A stretch of DNA of 10,439 nucleotides from an uncultured Candidatus Melainabacteria bacterium (GTDB lineage Bacteria; Cyanobacteriota; Vampirovibrionia; Gastranaerophilales; Gastranaerophilaceae), in contig CAKUXD010000043.1 of NCBI GenBank assembly GCA_934699705.1, positions 1 through 10,439 of the forward strand, in the 5' to 3' direction. Positions 1 to 6,629 of the stretch are shown here, one piece after another. A program made the position numbers and the translations under genes. Every line of letters begins with the position of its first letter. The stretch's first letter is position 1. The notes beneath the pieces are model-generated. The model was given only the letters and a program-made list of their open reading frames with translations. It did not search any database and was not told the DNA's origin.

Positions 1-72
1 TGTTCAAGAGTAAATGCTCGTTCAGCAAGATATGTAACATCACCAACCTCTCTTCAAAATTTGGCAGCGTAA
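1..72 (+). CDS. Possible 3' end of a gene running in from the left (unidentified)
   Basis: Frame 1 is open from the window edge to a TAA at 70-72 and encodes the last 23 residues of a possible protein, ending SLQNLAA. Codon third positions are almost all A or T, as in the confident genes, and a Rho-independent terminator for this strand follows 73 bases later. The fragment is too short to identify. A competing reading exists on the minus strand, where the frame covering 3-53 also has AT-rich third positions but has no start codon. I favour the + frame because of the terminator. Confidence 0.35.
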   Translation, partial: CSRVNARSARYVTSPTSLQNLAA

Positions 73-145
73 TTCTTTCATCAAGGTGAAGGTAAGTAAG
101 TTTAGTGTTAGGGAAATAAGTAGTAAAAATTTATGTGTGTAATTT

Positions 146-174
146 AAAAGACCTTTCAAAAGGTCTTTTTTTTT
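146..174 (+). terminator. Rho-independent terminator
   Basis: A perfect 10-bp stem, AAAAGACCTT (146-155) with AAGGTCTTTT (160-169), has a TCAA loop and is followed by five more T. The T-run is clearly stronger on the + strand, so it mainly ends the transcript entering from the left. The A-run on the 5' side makes it partly usable on the minus strand, where it would lie just past the stop codon of the EF-hand gene. Confidence 0.85.
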
Positions 175-182
175 GCTTTGTA

Positions 183-605
183 TTAAACTTTGATTGTAAA
201 ATTATTGTAATTTGAACTTTGATTTAATCTTGCATAAGCCGTTATTGCTTTTGAAAACTTTAAATTCATCTGAGCTTCGTAATATCCACTCATTCCTGCT
301 TTATCGTAGTCAGATTTTGTAAGTTCAGATAAACTTTTTTTAGGAGTTTGTAATTTTTCTGTAATTTGTTTTGCAGTTTTTTCTGTGTAATAACGTAATT
401 TTTCACTTATAGAAATTTCGCCATCTTTATTGTAATCCATTTCTTTATCATAATCTGGCGAGTCTTTTGTAATTGTGCCGTATTTTTTAGCATCTTTAAT
501 CATCTCTTGCGCTGTTGTTTTAACAAGAGATGTAGTTGAATTCATTTTTAATAAGTTATTTACAGCAGAATTAAAATCTGTTTGCGACGACATATCCATA
601 TACAC
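183..605 (-). CDS. Small EF-hand (calcium-binding) protein, function unknown
   Basis: This is a soluble protein of about 138 residues with no signal peptide or membrane segment. Residues 57-68 (counted from the GTG at 605) form a canonical EF-hand loop, DYNKDGEISISE, with Asp1, Asn3, Asp5, Gly6, Ile8 and Glu12 all present. A second, degenerate loop may sit at 99-110 (Asp1, Asp3, Gly6, Glu12 kept, but Ala at 5 and Ser at 8), so the protein may hold a paired EF-hand. The open frame begins at GTG 605, but ATG at 599 or 593 is a more likely start; no well-spaced Shine-Dalgarno settles this, the nearest AAGGA being about 28 bases or more upstream. It stands alone, divergent from the cyclase operon. 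Ca2+ binding is inferred from the motif only; the wider role is unknown. Confidence 0.75.
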   Translation of the reverse strand: MYMDMSSQTDFNSAVNNLLKMNSTTSLVKTTAQEMIKDAKKYGTITKDSPDYDKEMDYNKDGEISISEKLRYYTEKTAKQITEKLQTPKKSLSELTKSDYDKAGMSGYYEAQMNLKFSKAITAYARLNQSSNYNNFTIKV

Positions 606-689
606 ATTTTAACATATTTTTTTTGTTTTACTATCCTTAAAGTTAAAATTCTAAATATTATTTTACAAAAAATTCATATATATAGTTGA

Positions 690-774
690 GGGTCTAGTCC
701 ATGCTTATTCACCTTTTGGACGATGAATTGAGCATGTTAATTTGTTTTAATAACTATTGTAAGAGAGAGGGAAA
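690..774 (+). promoter_or_regulatory. Structured 5' leader with a bulged hairpin, upstream of the small ORF
   Basis: CATGCT (700-705) pairs with AGCATG (731-736), and inside it ATTCA (707-711) pairs with TGAAT (724-728). One G-U pair and one bulged T (729) lie between, giving about 12 pairs round a 12-base loop. The loop contains GGAC (718-721), complementary to GTCC at 697-700 just outside the stem, so a pseudoknot or an alternative fold is possible. No T-run follows, so it is not a terminator. The first base of the feature is approximate; no convincing -35/-10 pair was found, although an AT-rich TATATATA tract lies at 677-684. It matches no riboswitch class I can recognise by eye. Confidence 0.4.
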
Positions 775-939
775 ATGAATATACACGAAGAATGTTTGAT
801 TAATTATCTGCAAAAACCTGATGAGTTATCTCATACAACTGACGTTTTAAGATTAAATAATGCTTTGTTAGCAAAAAAGATGAAAAATAAATTATTCCTT
901 GCAAAAAATGCTGATGTCAATTATACTAATAAAAAATAG
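775..939 (+). CDS. Small ORF of 54 residues upstream of the diguanylate cyclase, unknown function
   Basis: ATG at 775 follows a purine-rich ribosome site, AGAGAGGG (764-771), at a workable distance, and the frame runs to TAG at 937-939. It encodes a 54-residue, lysine- and asparagine-rich soluble peptide (begins MNIHEECLINYL, ends NYTNKK) with a likely helix in the middle (residues 21-45) and no membrane segment. Third codon positions are mostly A or T, as in real genes here. It ends 18 bases before the start of the CHASE2-GGDEF gene, so the two are probably cotranscribed. It might be a true small protein, perhaps a partner of the cyclase, or a leader peptide whose translation opens the hairpin over its stop codon. 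I do not recognise a family. Confidence 0.55.
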   Translation: MNIHEECLINYLQKPDELSHTTDVLRLNNALLAKKMKNKLFLAKNADVNYTNKK

Positions 940-950
940 TATAATTGATG
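915..950 (+). promoter_or_regulatory. Long perfect hairpin between the small ORF and the cyclase start
   Basis: TCAATTATACTA (917-928) is the exact reverse complement of TAGTATAATTGA (937-948); the loop is ATAAAAAA, and two further wobble pairs extend the stem to 915/950. The 3' arm contains the small ORF's TAG stop (937-939) and runs up to the GAGG Shine-Dalgarno (950-953) of the next gene. As RNA it could hinder ribosome entry unless a ribosome finishing the small ORF melts it; as DNA the same dyad could be an operator. No T-run follows, so it is not a terminator. Confidence 0.6.
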
Positions 951-957
951 AGGAAAT

Positions 958-2817
958 ATGTTTAAAAATTTAATTAAAAAGGTTAATCCTTTACACGCGT
1001 TGTTAGCTGTCTTAGCTTTGGTTATAGCCGTTACAATTGTTGTTTTGATTGCAAGAACGATTAATTTTAGTGATTTTATTCTAAAAACTGAAAACAAAAC
1101 TTTTGATTCAAGACAAGTTATGTTGGTTAATAATAAAATTAAAAAACCAAACAAAGATATTGTAATTGTTACAATAGATGATGCAAGTTTTGAATACTTG
1201 ACTAACAAATATGGCGAATGGCCTTTACCAAGAACAGTTTATGCCGATTTAATTAATTTTATAGAACAACAAAATCCATTATCAATTTCTTTTGATTTAA
1301 TGTTTGTTTCTTCATTAAAAAGCAATGCTGACGCAGATAATAAATTAGCTTCTGCAATGAACAAATATGACAATATTCTAACAGGTATGAACTTTGACGA
1401 TATGGCTTATGAAGTTCGTCAACCTGCAAATTTACCTGCAAGATTACAAATGACTGTTGATAACAAATCAAAAGTTGATTTCCAAAATTTAACTTTTACA
1501 AATTGCAGACCTATTTTATCGCAAATAATTAACAGTAATACTAAAATTGGTATTTTAAATATTGTACGTTCTTCTGACGGTATAGTTAGAGAATTTCCAG
1601 CAGTTGTAAAATATCAAAATGGATTTTATCCAAACTTAGCTTTTTTAACTGCTCTAAATTACCAATCAAAACTAGACAAAAAGCCTTATAATGCTATAAC
1701 AATAGATAAAAGTTCAAATGTTATAGTTGGTAATAAAAAAATACCTATGAATTTTAACGGAGGTTTAATTTTAAACTGGTATGGTCATTCTGGTGAAACT
1801 TATGAACATATTCCTTTATATAAACTGGTTATGTTAATGAATGGCGAAACAATTAAAGAACAATACGATTTTAATAATAAAATTGTGTTTGTTGGTACGA
1901 CAGCAACAAGTTTAGCTGATGTAAAGAGTATTCCAATTACTGGAGCTGGCGAAACTTACCCTGGAGTAGAAATTTATGCAACTTTTGTTAATAATTTTAT
2001 GGATAATAACTTTATTAAAAAAGCAACTCCAGCTACAAACGTTTTACTAACTGTAATTTTAACATTAATTGTTGGCACTGTTGTATTAAGAACTAATTCA
2101 ACTTTAATCGCCGTTTCAACAGCAATTGTTACTGCAGTAGGCTATTCTTTACTTACTTATTTTGTAATGATGTTTGCAAATATATGGTTAGATGTTGTAG
2201 TTCCAGTTATAACAATTTTTGCGATTTTCTTAATTGCTTATATTGTAAAATATGTAATTAAATCTCGCGACTTTGAACATCAATATAAATTAGCTACGAC
2301 AGACGGTTTAACTGAATTATATAATCACAGATACTTCCAAGACCAAATGAGAATGCAAATTGCAAATTGTCAGCGTTATAATACTGAGTTCTCTATGATT
2401 ATTATTGATATCGACCACTTTAAATCGTTTAATGATACTTATGGACATCAAGCTGGCGATGCTGTTTTGAAACAGGTAGCTCAAACCTTGAAAAATAATT
2501 CTCGTGCGACTGATATTGTTTGCAGATATGGTGGCGAAGAAATGAGTATCATTCTTACAAATACTGACAAAGAAGAAGCTATGAAAAAAGCTGAAAGAGT
2601 TTGTTCAGCCGTTGCAGAAAGAGTTTTCAAATTAAGTGCAACTCAAACAGTACACGTAACAATAAGCGTTGGCGTTTCGACTTTCCCAGAAGACGGTGAA
2701 ACTCCTCAACAAATTATTGAAATCGCAGACCAAGGTTTATATTACGCTAAAGAACATGGTAGAAATCAAGTTGGTTTAGCTATATATAATGAAAATCCGC
2801 CACAAAAAAACGAATAG
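958..2817 (+). CDS. CHASE2-domain membrane diguanylate cyclase (GGDEF)
   Basis: Predicted inner-membrane enzyme making cyclic di-GMP from two GTP. The order is a membrane helix (about 13-35), an extracytoplasmic CHASE2 sensor domain (about 45-350), three membrane helices (about 360-377, 382-405, 407-431) and a C-terminal GGDEF domain (about 446-610). The GGDEF domain opens with TTDGLTELYNHRYF and holds DIDHFKSFNDTYGHQAGD and the active-site loop GGEEM (525-529), with Met in the last position where Phe is usual; the catalytic acidic residues are kept. An RxxD inhibitory site, RATD (516-519), lies five residues before it, so feedback inhibition by c-di-GMP is expected. The 619-residue length is normal for CHASE2 cyclases. 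Its start has GAGG at 950-953, immediately after a long hairpin, and it follows a 54-residue small ORF. The CHASE2 ligand is unknown. Confidence 0.93.
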   Translation: MFKNLIKKVNPLHALLAVLALVIAVTIVVLIARTINFSDFILKTENKTFDSRQVMLVNNKIKKPNKDIVIVTIDDASFEYLTNKYGEWPLPRTVYADLINFIEQQNPLSISFDLMFVSSLKSNADADNKLASAMNKYDNILTGMNFDDMAYEVRQPANLPARLQMTVDNKSKVDFQNLTFTNCRPILSQIINSNTKIGILNIVRSSDGIVREFPAVVKYQNGFYPNLAFLTALNYQSKLDKKPYNAITIDKSSNVIVGNKKIPMNFNGGLILNWYGHSGETYEHIPLYKLVMLMNGETIKEQYDFNNKIVFVGTTATSLADVKSIPITGAGETYPGVEIYATFVNNFMDNNFIKKATPATNVLLTVILTLIVGTVVLRTNSTLIAVSTAIVTAVGYSLLTYFVMMFANIWLDVVVPVITIFAIFLIAYIVKYVIKSRDFEHQYKLATTDGLTELYNHRYFQDQMRMQIANCQRYNTEFSMIIIDIDHFKSFNDTYGHQAGDAVLKQVAQTLKNNSRATDIVCRYGGEEMSIILTNTDKEEAMKKAERVCSAVAERVFKLSATQTVHVTISVGVSTFPEDGETPQQIIEIADQGLYYAKEHGRNQVGLAIYNENPPQKNE

Positions 2818-2838
2818 ATAAAGCGTAAAATTATAAAT

Positions 2839-2869
2839 AAAAAGAACTGTTTTAATAACAGTTCTTTTT
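2839..2869. terminator. Two-way Rho-independent terminator shared by the convergent cyclase and dGTPase genes
   Basis: AAAAAGAACTGTT (2839-2851) pairs with AACAGTTCTTTTT (2857-2869) around a 5-base TTAAT loop. The A-run and T-run flank both sides, so it should end transcripts from both directions. The dGTPase stop codon (2852-2854, minus strand) lies in the loop, so the minus-strand stem also encodes the C-terminal residues KKNCY. Confidence 0.9.
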
Positions 2870-3874
2870 TATTAGTTTAAAGATTGCTTCGTCTTTATTA
2901 ATTGCTTGAATTGGCTTTGGTATAAATAGTTCTTTAAATTTTTCAATCGCATATTGGTCTGTCATTCCAGAAATATAATCAACAACAATTTGTTCAATTT
3001 TCTCAGGTTCTATTTGATTTTGTAAAAATTCAGTATAGTATTTGTACAATTCACAAACAATTCTTGCAGTTTTCTTTTCTTCAAGTTTTGCAGGTGAATC
3101 AATATACACATTTTTGAACATCCACTCTCTTAAAAGGGTTGTATAGTGCCAACATTCATCACTCATTGCAATTTTAGGCGAGTCAATTGAATTTGTAATA
3201 ATATCATTAATCATTTTACTTAGACGTTGTTTTTGGTCTGATGTAAAATATTCTTGACATTCTTGCGGTAAATCTTCTTCTGCAATAATTCCGGCTCTTA
3301 TAGAATCATCAATATCGTGATTAATATAAGCGATTTTATCCGCGAGCTGAACCACTTGAGCCTCGCAAGTTTTAGGAGTTAACCCCCAGGAATGTGTATA
3401 AATTCCGTCAATTGTTTCCTTGCAAAGATTTAAATCTTCAAGCGTTTCAACCACTCGAACGCTTTGTTCATTATGTCTAAAACCATTTTTAACTAAATGG
3501 TTTAAAACCCCTTCTCCGCAATGCCCAAACGGAGTATGTCCTAAATCATGACCTAAGGCGATAGCTTCAGTTAAATCTTCATTTAAAGCCAAGGCTCTTG
3601 AAATAGTTCTTGCTATTTGCGAAACTTCAAGAGTGTGTGTTAAACGAGTTCTGAAATGGTCATCAAAAGGCGACAAAAACACTTGAGTTTTGTGTTTTAA
3701 ACGTCTAAAAGATTTTGAGTGAATAATTCTATCTCTATCTCTTTGAAATTCTGTTCTGATGTTACATACTGCACCGACAGGCTTTTTTCTGCCTTCTGTA
3801 AATTTACTTTTCGTAGCGTATTTGCTTAAATTTTGTAATTCTAATTCTTCTAATCGTTCTCTTATTGTGTCCAT
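2852..3874 (-). CDS. dgt: dGTP triphosphohydrolase-like HD protein
   Basis: Predicted cytoplasmic dNTP triphosphohydrolase, splitting a dNTP into deoxynucleoside and triphosphate and so affecting dNTP pools. The HD-domain metal ligands are all visible: His80 (LTHTLEVSQ), His109-Asp110 (GHDLGHTPFGH) and Asp179 (LADKIAYINHDIDD). The N-terminus (RERLEELE...YATKS) and the stretch RTEFQRDRDRIIHSKSFRRLKHKTQVF are typical of the family. At 340 residues it matches the shorter bacterial dGTPase-like group rather than the longer E. coli Dgt, so strict dGTP preference cannot be assumed. The ATG at 3874 starts at the usual family N-terminus but has no clear Shine-Dalgarno. It is divergent from the aminotransferase, with a probable promoter at 3906-3934, and ends inside the two-way terminator. 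Confidence 0.93.
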   Translation of the reverse strand: MDTIRERLEELELQNLSKYATKSKFTEGRKKPVGAVCNIRTEFQRDRDRIIHSKSFRRLKHKTQVFLSPFDDHFRTRLTHTLEVSQIARTISRALALNEDLTEAIALGHDLGHTPFGHCGEGVLNHLVKNGFRHNEQSVRVVETLEDLNLCKETIDGIYTHSWGLTPKTCEAQVVQLADKIAYINHDIDDSIRAGIIAEEDLPQECQEYFTSDQKQRLSKMINDIITNSIDSPKIAMSDECWHYTTLLREWMFKNVYIDSPAKLEEKKTARIVCELYKYYTEFLQNQIEPEKIEQIVVDYISGMTDQYAIEKFKELFIPKPIQAINKDEAIFKLIKKNCY

Positions 3875-3904
3875 ATTTTTATATTATCTTATTTTTCTTA
3901 TTTA

Positions 3905-3913
3905 TGCTATAAT
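3905..3913 (+). promoter_or_regulatory. Extended -10 promoter of the aminotransferase-rlmD operon
   Basis: TGCTATAAT is a perfect extended -10 (TG at 3905-3906, TATAAT at 3908-3913). No good -35 is seen 16-18 bases upstream, which extended -10 promoters tolerate. The transcript would start near 3920, leaving about 29 bases before the ATG at 3949, including the AAAGGA ribosome site at 3937-3942. The palindrome TGGTTAAAACCA (3918-3929) lies at the predicted start and could be an operator. Confidence 0.5.
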
Positions 3914-3934
3914 TGGTTGGTTAAAACCATGCAA
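3906..3934 (-). promoter_or_regulatory. Candidate promoter of the dGTPase gene
   Basis: Reading the minus strand, TTGCAT (3934-3929) and TATAGC (3911-3906) are separated by exactly 17 bases, predicting a start near 3899 and a leader of about 25 bases before the ATG at 3874. The -35 match is moderate. Its -10 overlaps the -10 of the oppositely directed promoter at 3905-3913. Confidence 0.4.
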
Positions 3935-3948
3935 ATAAAGGATATTAT

Positions 3949-5193
3949 ATGAAACAGTTTTTTAATGAATTTGCTGCAAATATTGATACTTATGTAATGT
4001 TTAAAATAAAAGAAAAAACTGCACAACTGAAAGAAGAATTAACCCAAAAGGGCAGAAGTCCAATTTCCTTGGCTATGGGTGCGCCTACATCAATGCCTCC
4101 TAAATATCTTTTAGATGCAATGAAAGAGGCTTTAGATGATAAATCTGCTCATACATATTCAAATCCAAAGGGCGAAAAATATTTTCTTGAAGCAATTCAA
4201 ACAAGAATGAAAAATCGTTTTAATGTTGATGTTAAAACGTCTGAAATCTGTTCTTTAATTGGCTCAAAAGAAGGTATTGCAAATTTATTAAGAGGAATTA
4301 TTTCACCAACTTTAATTGACGAAGAAAAAGATATTATACTAATTCCAGACCCGTCTTATGCTTCTTATAAAGAAATGATAAAGGTTTCAGGCGGAAAATC
4401 TTATTCTATTCCATTAGTTGCGGAAAATGATTACACTCCTGATTTGGAAGATATTTTTGAAAACCTGCAAAATGAAGGTTACAACAAGGATAAAGTTAAG
4501 GCTTTGATTATAAATTATCCAAATAACCCGCTTGGAGCTTGTTGTGATAAAAATTATCTGGAAAAAGTTGTAGAATTTTGCAAAAAACACGAAATACTTT
4601 TAATCTCAGATGCAGCCTATGTCGATATGTATTTTGAAGAAAAATACAAGCCTTCAAGTGTTTTAGAAATTAATGGTGCAAAGGATATTGCAATCGAATT
4701 TCATAGCTTCTCAAAACCTTATTCTATGACAGGTTGGCGTATTGGCTGGGTTTGTGGTAATGAGCAAGTTGTTTCGCAATTCGCTAAATTCAAATCTACA
4801 ATTGATTCTGGTATATTTAAATGTATTCAAATGGCAGCATCAAAAGTTTTAAACTCAAAAGAAGGCGATGAATACATTGTTTGGACAAATAACGAAATAA
4901 AGAAAAAGTCTGATTATTTTGTAAAGGCATTTAAAGAAGAATTAGGCTGGTATTTCGATAATGTACCAAATGCAACTTTTTATCAATGGATAAAAATCCC
5001 ATCAAGATATAAAACATCTGAAGATTTTTGCAATGATTTACTGACAAAATCAGGTGTAGTAATCGTTCCTGGCACTGCTTTTGGCAAATACGGTGAAGGA
5101 CATGTTAGAGTTTCAATAGTTTGTTCAAAAGAAGAACTTCAAGAAGTCGTAAGACGAATGAAAGACGATGGATTTACTTTTAATGAAAATTAA
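3949..5193 (+). CDS. Class I/II PLP-dependent aminotransferase (LL-diaminopimelate aminotransferase-like)
   Basis: Fold-type I aminotransferase of 414 residues, about the usual family length. Visible landmarks are the GSKEG turn (105-109), NYPNNPLG with Asn193 and Pro194, Asp221 that contacts the PLP ring nitrogen, Tyr224, the Schiff-base Lys256 in HSFSKPYSMTGWRIGW, and the carboxylate-binding Arg387 in GHVRVS. The GSKEG and SKxxxMTGWRIG motifs resemble DapL-type LL-diaminopimelate aminotransferases, which make the lysine and peptidoglycan precursor in one step, but related aspartate/alanine-type enzymes share them, so the substrate is not settled. The ATG is supported by AAAGGA six bases upstream. 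The gene overlaps the start of the rRNA methyltransferase and is probably cotranscribed with it. No other lysine-pathway gene lies nearby. Confidence 0.88.
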   Translation: MKQFFNEFAANIDTYVMFKIKEKTAQLKEELTQKGRSPISLAMGAPTSMPPKYLLDAMKEALDDKSAHTYSNPKGEKYFLEAIQTRMKNRFNVDVKTSEICSLIGSKEGIANLLRGIISPTLIDEEKDIILIPDPSYASYKEMIKVSGGKSYSIPLVAENDYTPDLEDIFENLQNEGYNKDKVKALIINYPNNPLGACCDKNYLEKVVEFCKKHEILLISDAAYVDMYFEEKYKPSSVLEINGAKDIAIEFHSFSKPYSMTGWRIGWVCGNEQVVSQFAKFKSTIDSGIFKCIQMAASKVLNSKEGDEYIVWTNNEIKKKSDYFVKAFKEELGWYFDNVPNATFYQWIKIPSRYKTSEDFCNDLLTKSGVVIVPGTAFGKYGEGHVRVSIVCSKEELQEVVRRMKDDGFTFNEN

Positions 5194-6559
5194 CGATGAA
5201 TTAATTGTAAAAATTGAAAAAATTTCTAACCTTGGGCTTGGAATTGCGCGTGTTGACGGGCAAATTATTTTTGTTGAAAATGCCTGTCCTGAAGATGAAT
5301 TGAAGGTTAAAATTAAAAAAGTTAATAAAAATTATGCTAATGCTGAAATTATTGAGATAATAAATCCTTCAAAATACAGAGTAACACCTTTTTGCCCAAT
5401 GCAAAAAGTCTGTGGAGCTTGTCAATTGCAGTTTATAGATTATGATTATCAATTACAAATTAAAACTGATATTGTAAAAGACGCTTTGCATTCTATTGCT
5501 GGATTAAACCTTGAAGTCCCAAAAACAATTGCAAGTCCTTTAACAAAAGAATATCGTTGTAAAGTTCAGTATCCGATTGGGCAAACAAAGGTTTCTAAAA
5601 AGATTTTGGCAGGGTATTATAAACAAAAAACTCACGAAATAGTTAATATAAAATATTGTCCAATTCAACCTCAAATTTGCGATAAAATTATTGATTTCGT
5701 TCGTGAAAAATCCTTCGAATTAGGGATTACTGGCTACAAAGAACAAAAACATGTCGGTGATTTGCGTCATGTTGTTATCAGACACTCTGAAGCGACTAAT
5801 AAAAATCTTGTGATTTTAGTTATCAATGCAAAAAAATCGTTCAAAAAGATTGAAAATTTAGCTAATGAAATATATTCAAATTTCAAAGAAGTTTCAGGAG
5901 TTTGCTTGAATTTTAATCCAAATAAATCAAACTTAATTTTAACTGATAAATCAGAATTGATTGTTGGTAAAGATTTTATAAAAGAACGAATAATTGATAA
6001 AACGTTCAAAATTGGTGCTAATTCGTTCTTCCAAATTAATCCAAAAAGTGCCGAAAATATTTTTGTCTACGTAAAAGAATATATTAAAAATAATTTTGAA
6101 ACTCCTGCTGTTTTTGACGCATACGCAGGAATTACAACTTTTGGAATCACCATAAGCGATATTTGCAAAAAAGTTGTAAGTGTAGAAGAATGTAAAGAAG
6201 CTGTACGACTTGCTGATGAAGTTATAAAAAATAACGATATTACAAATGTTGAATTACACAACATGGACGCTGAAAAATTTTTTGAAAAAGAATTAAATTC
6301 AAAAAATCGCAAATTTAATATAACAATTCTTGATCCACCAAGAAAAGGTTCAACTGAAAAAACTTTAGAAAATATTTTAAAACTAACTTCAGATAAAATT
6401 ATCTACGTAAGTTGCAATCCAGCGACTTTAGCAAGAGATTTAAAATTTTTAATATCAAAAGGCGCTAAAATAGATAGTATTCAGCCTTTTGATATGTTTT
6501 GTCATACATATCATGTGGAAACAGTTGCGATAATAGATGTAAAAGAAGTTTACAAATAA
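5183..6559 (+). CDS. rlmD: 23S rRNA (uracil-C5)-methyltransferase, RlmD/RlmCD family
   Basis: SAM-dependent enzyme that methylates C5 of a uracil in 23S rRNA. An N-terminal TRAM RNA-binding domain (about 1-60) is followed by the iron-sulfur cysteines Cys71, Cys77, Cys80 (CPMQKVCGACQ) and Cys159 (KYCPIQ), the central domain, and a Rossmann domain with the SAM loop VFDAYAGITTFG, the DPPRKG motif and catalytic Cys411 in SCNPATLARD. The C-terminal signature reads DMFCHTYHVETV, with Cys where Pro is usual. Length is 458 residues from ATG 5183. I chose that over ATG 5168 because the family N-terminus begins at MKIND; the earlier ATG would add only five residues. It overlaps the aminotransferase end by 11 bases, suggesting coupled translation. 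Which 23S uracil it modifies (1939-type, 747-type or both) cannot be told. Confidence 0.9.
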   Translation: MKINDELIVKIEKISNLGLGIARVDGQIIFVENACPEDELKVKIKKVNKNYANAEIIEIINPSKYRVTPFCPMQKVCGACQLQFIDYDYQLQIKTDIVKDALHSIAGLNLEVPKTIASPLTKEYRCKVQYPIGQTKVSKKILAGYYKQKTHEIVNIKYCPIQPQICDKIIDFVREKSFELGITGYKEQKHVGDLRHVVIRHSEATNKNLVILVINAKKSFKKIENLANEIYSNFKEVSGVCLNFNPNKSNLILTDKSELIVGKDFIKERIIDKTFKIGANSFFQINPKSAENIFVYVKEYIKNNFETPAVFDAYAGITTFGITISDICKKVVSVEECKEAVRLADEVIKNNDITNVELHNMDAEKFFEKELNSKNRKFNITILDPPRKGSTEKTLENILKLTSDKIIYVSCNPATLARDLKFLISKGAKIDSIQPFDMFCHTYHVETVAIIDVKEVYK

Positions 6560-6568
6560 AAATTTTAC

Positions 6569-6597
6569 TCGACTTTTTTTCATGTTTTTATTACGAT
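6569..6597 (+). promoter_or_regulatory. Candidate promoter for rplI
   Basis: TCGACT (6569-6574) and TACGAT (6592-6597) are separated by 17 bases and each match the consensus at four of six positions. The transcript would begin near 6604 and include the strong AAAGGAG ribosome site (6617-6623). A separate promoter is plausible because ribosomal protein L9 needs higher expression than the methyltransferase upstream. Confidence 0.4.
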
Positions 6598-6629
6598 AAA
6601 GACACAAAGAGAACATAAAGGAGAAAACA

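Noticed and set aside
3..53. Minus-strand reading with protein-like composition (…GDVTYLAERAFTLE…) at the left edge
   Set aside because: It is preceded by an in-frame stop and has no start codon, and the alternative ATG at 40-38 lies in another frame with an unconvincing short product. The + frame ending at 72 has a matching terminator.
690..740. Known riboswitch (c-di-GMP-I/II, preQ1) in the leader
   Set aside because: Neither the conserved core sequences nor the expected stem layout of these classes can be found; GAGGGTCTAG resembles part of preQ1-I only superficially.
940..945. TATAAT that could be a -10 for the cyclase gene alone
   Set aside because: It is part of the 3' arm of the perfect hairpin and has no good -35; a start there would leave almost no leader before the ribosome site. 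It cannot be fully excluded.
921..1208. Minus-strand open frame over the start of the cyclase gene
   Set aside because: It lies wholly antisense to a well-supported gene, has no family features and reflects AT-rich codon bias. The same applies to antisense frames at 1259-1471, 5767-6009, 6067-6312, 6791-7027, 7083-7277, 7965-8321 and 8445-8765.
3929..3952. Seven-codon upstream ORF (MQIKDII) overlapping the aminotransferase start
   Set aside because: It has no ribosome site of its own, lies close to the predicted transcript start, and is of a length expected by chance.
5168..5182. Earlier ATG for the rRNA methyltransferase
   Set aside because: It adds only MDLLL before the normal family N-terminus and has no better ribosome site than ATG 5183.
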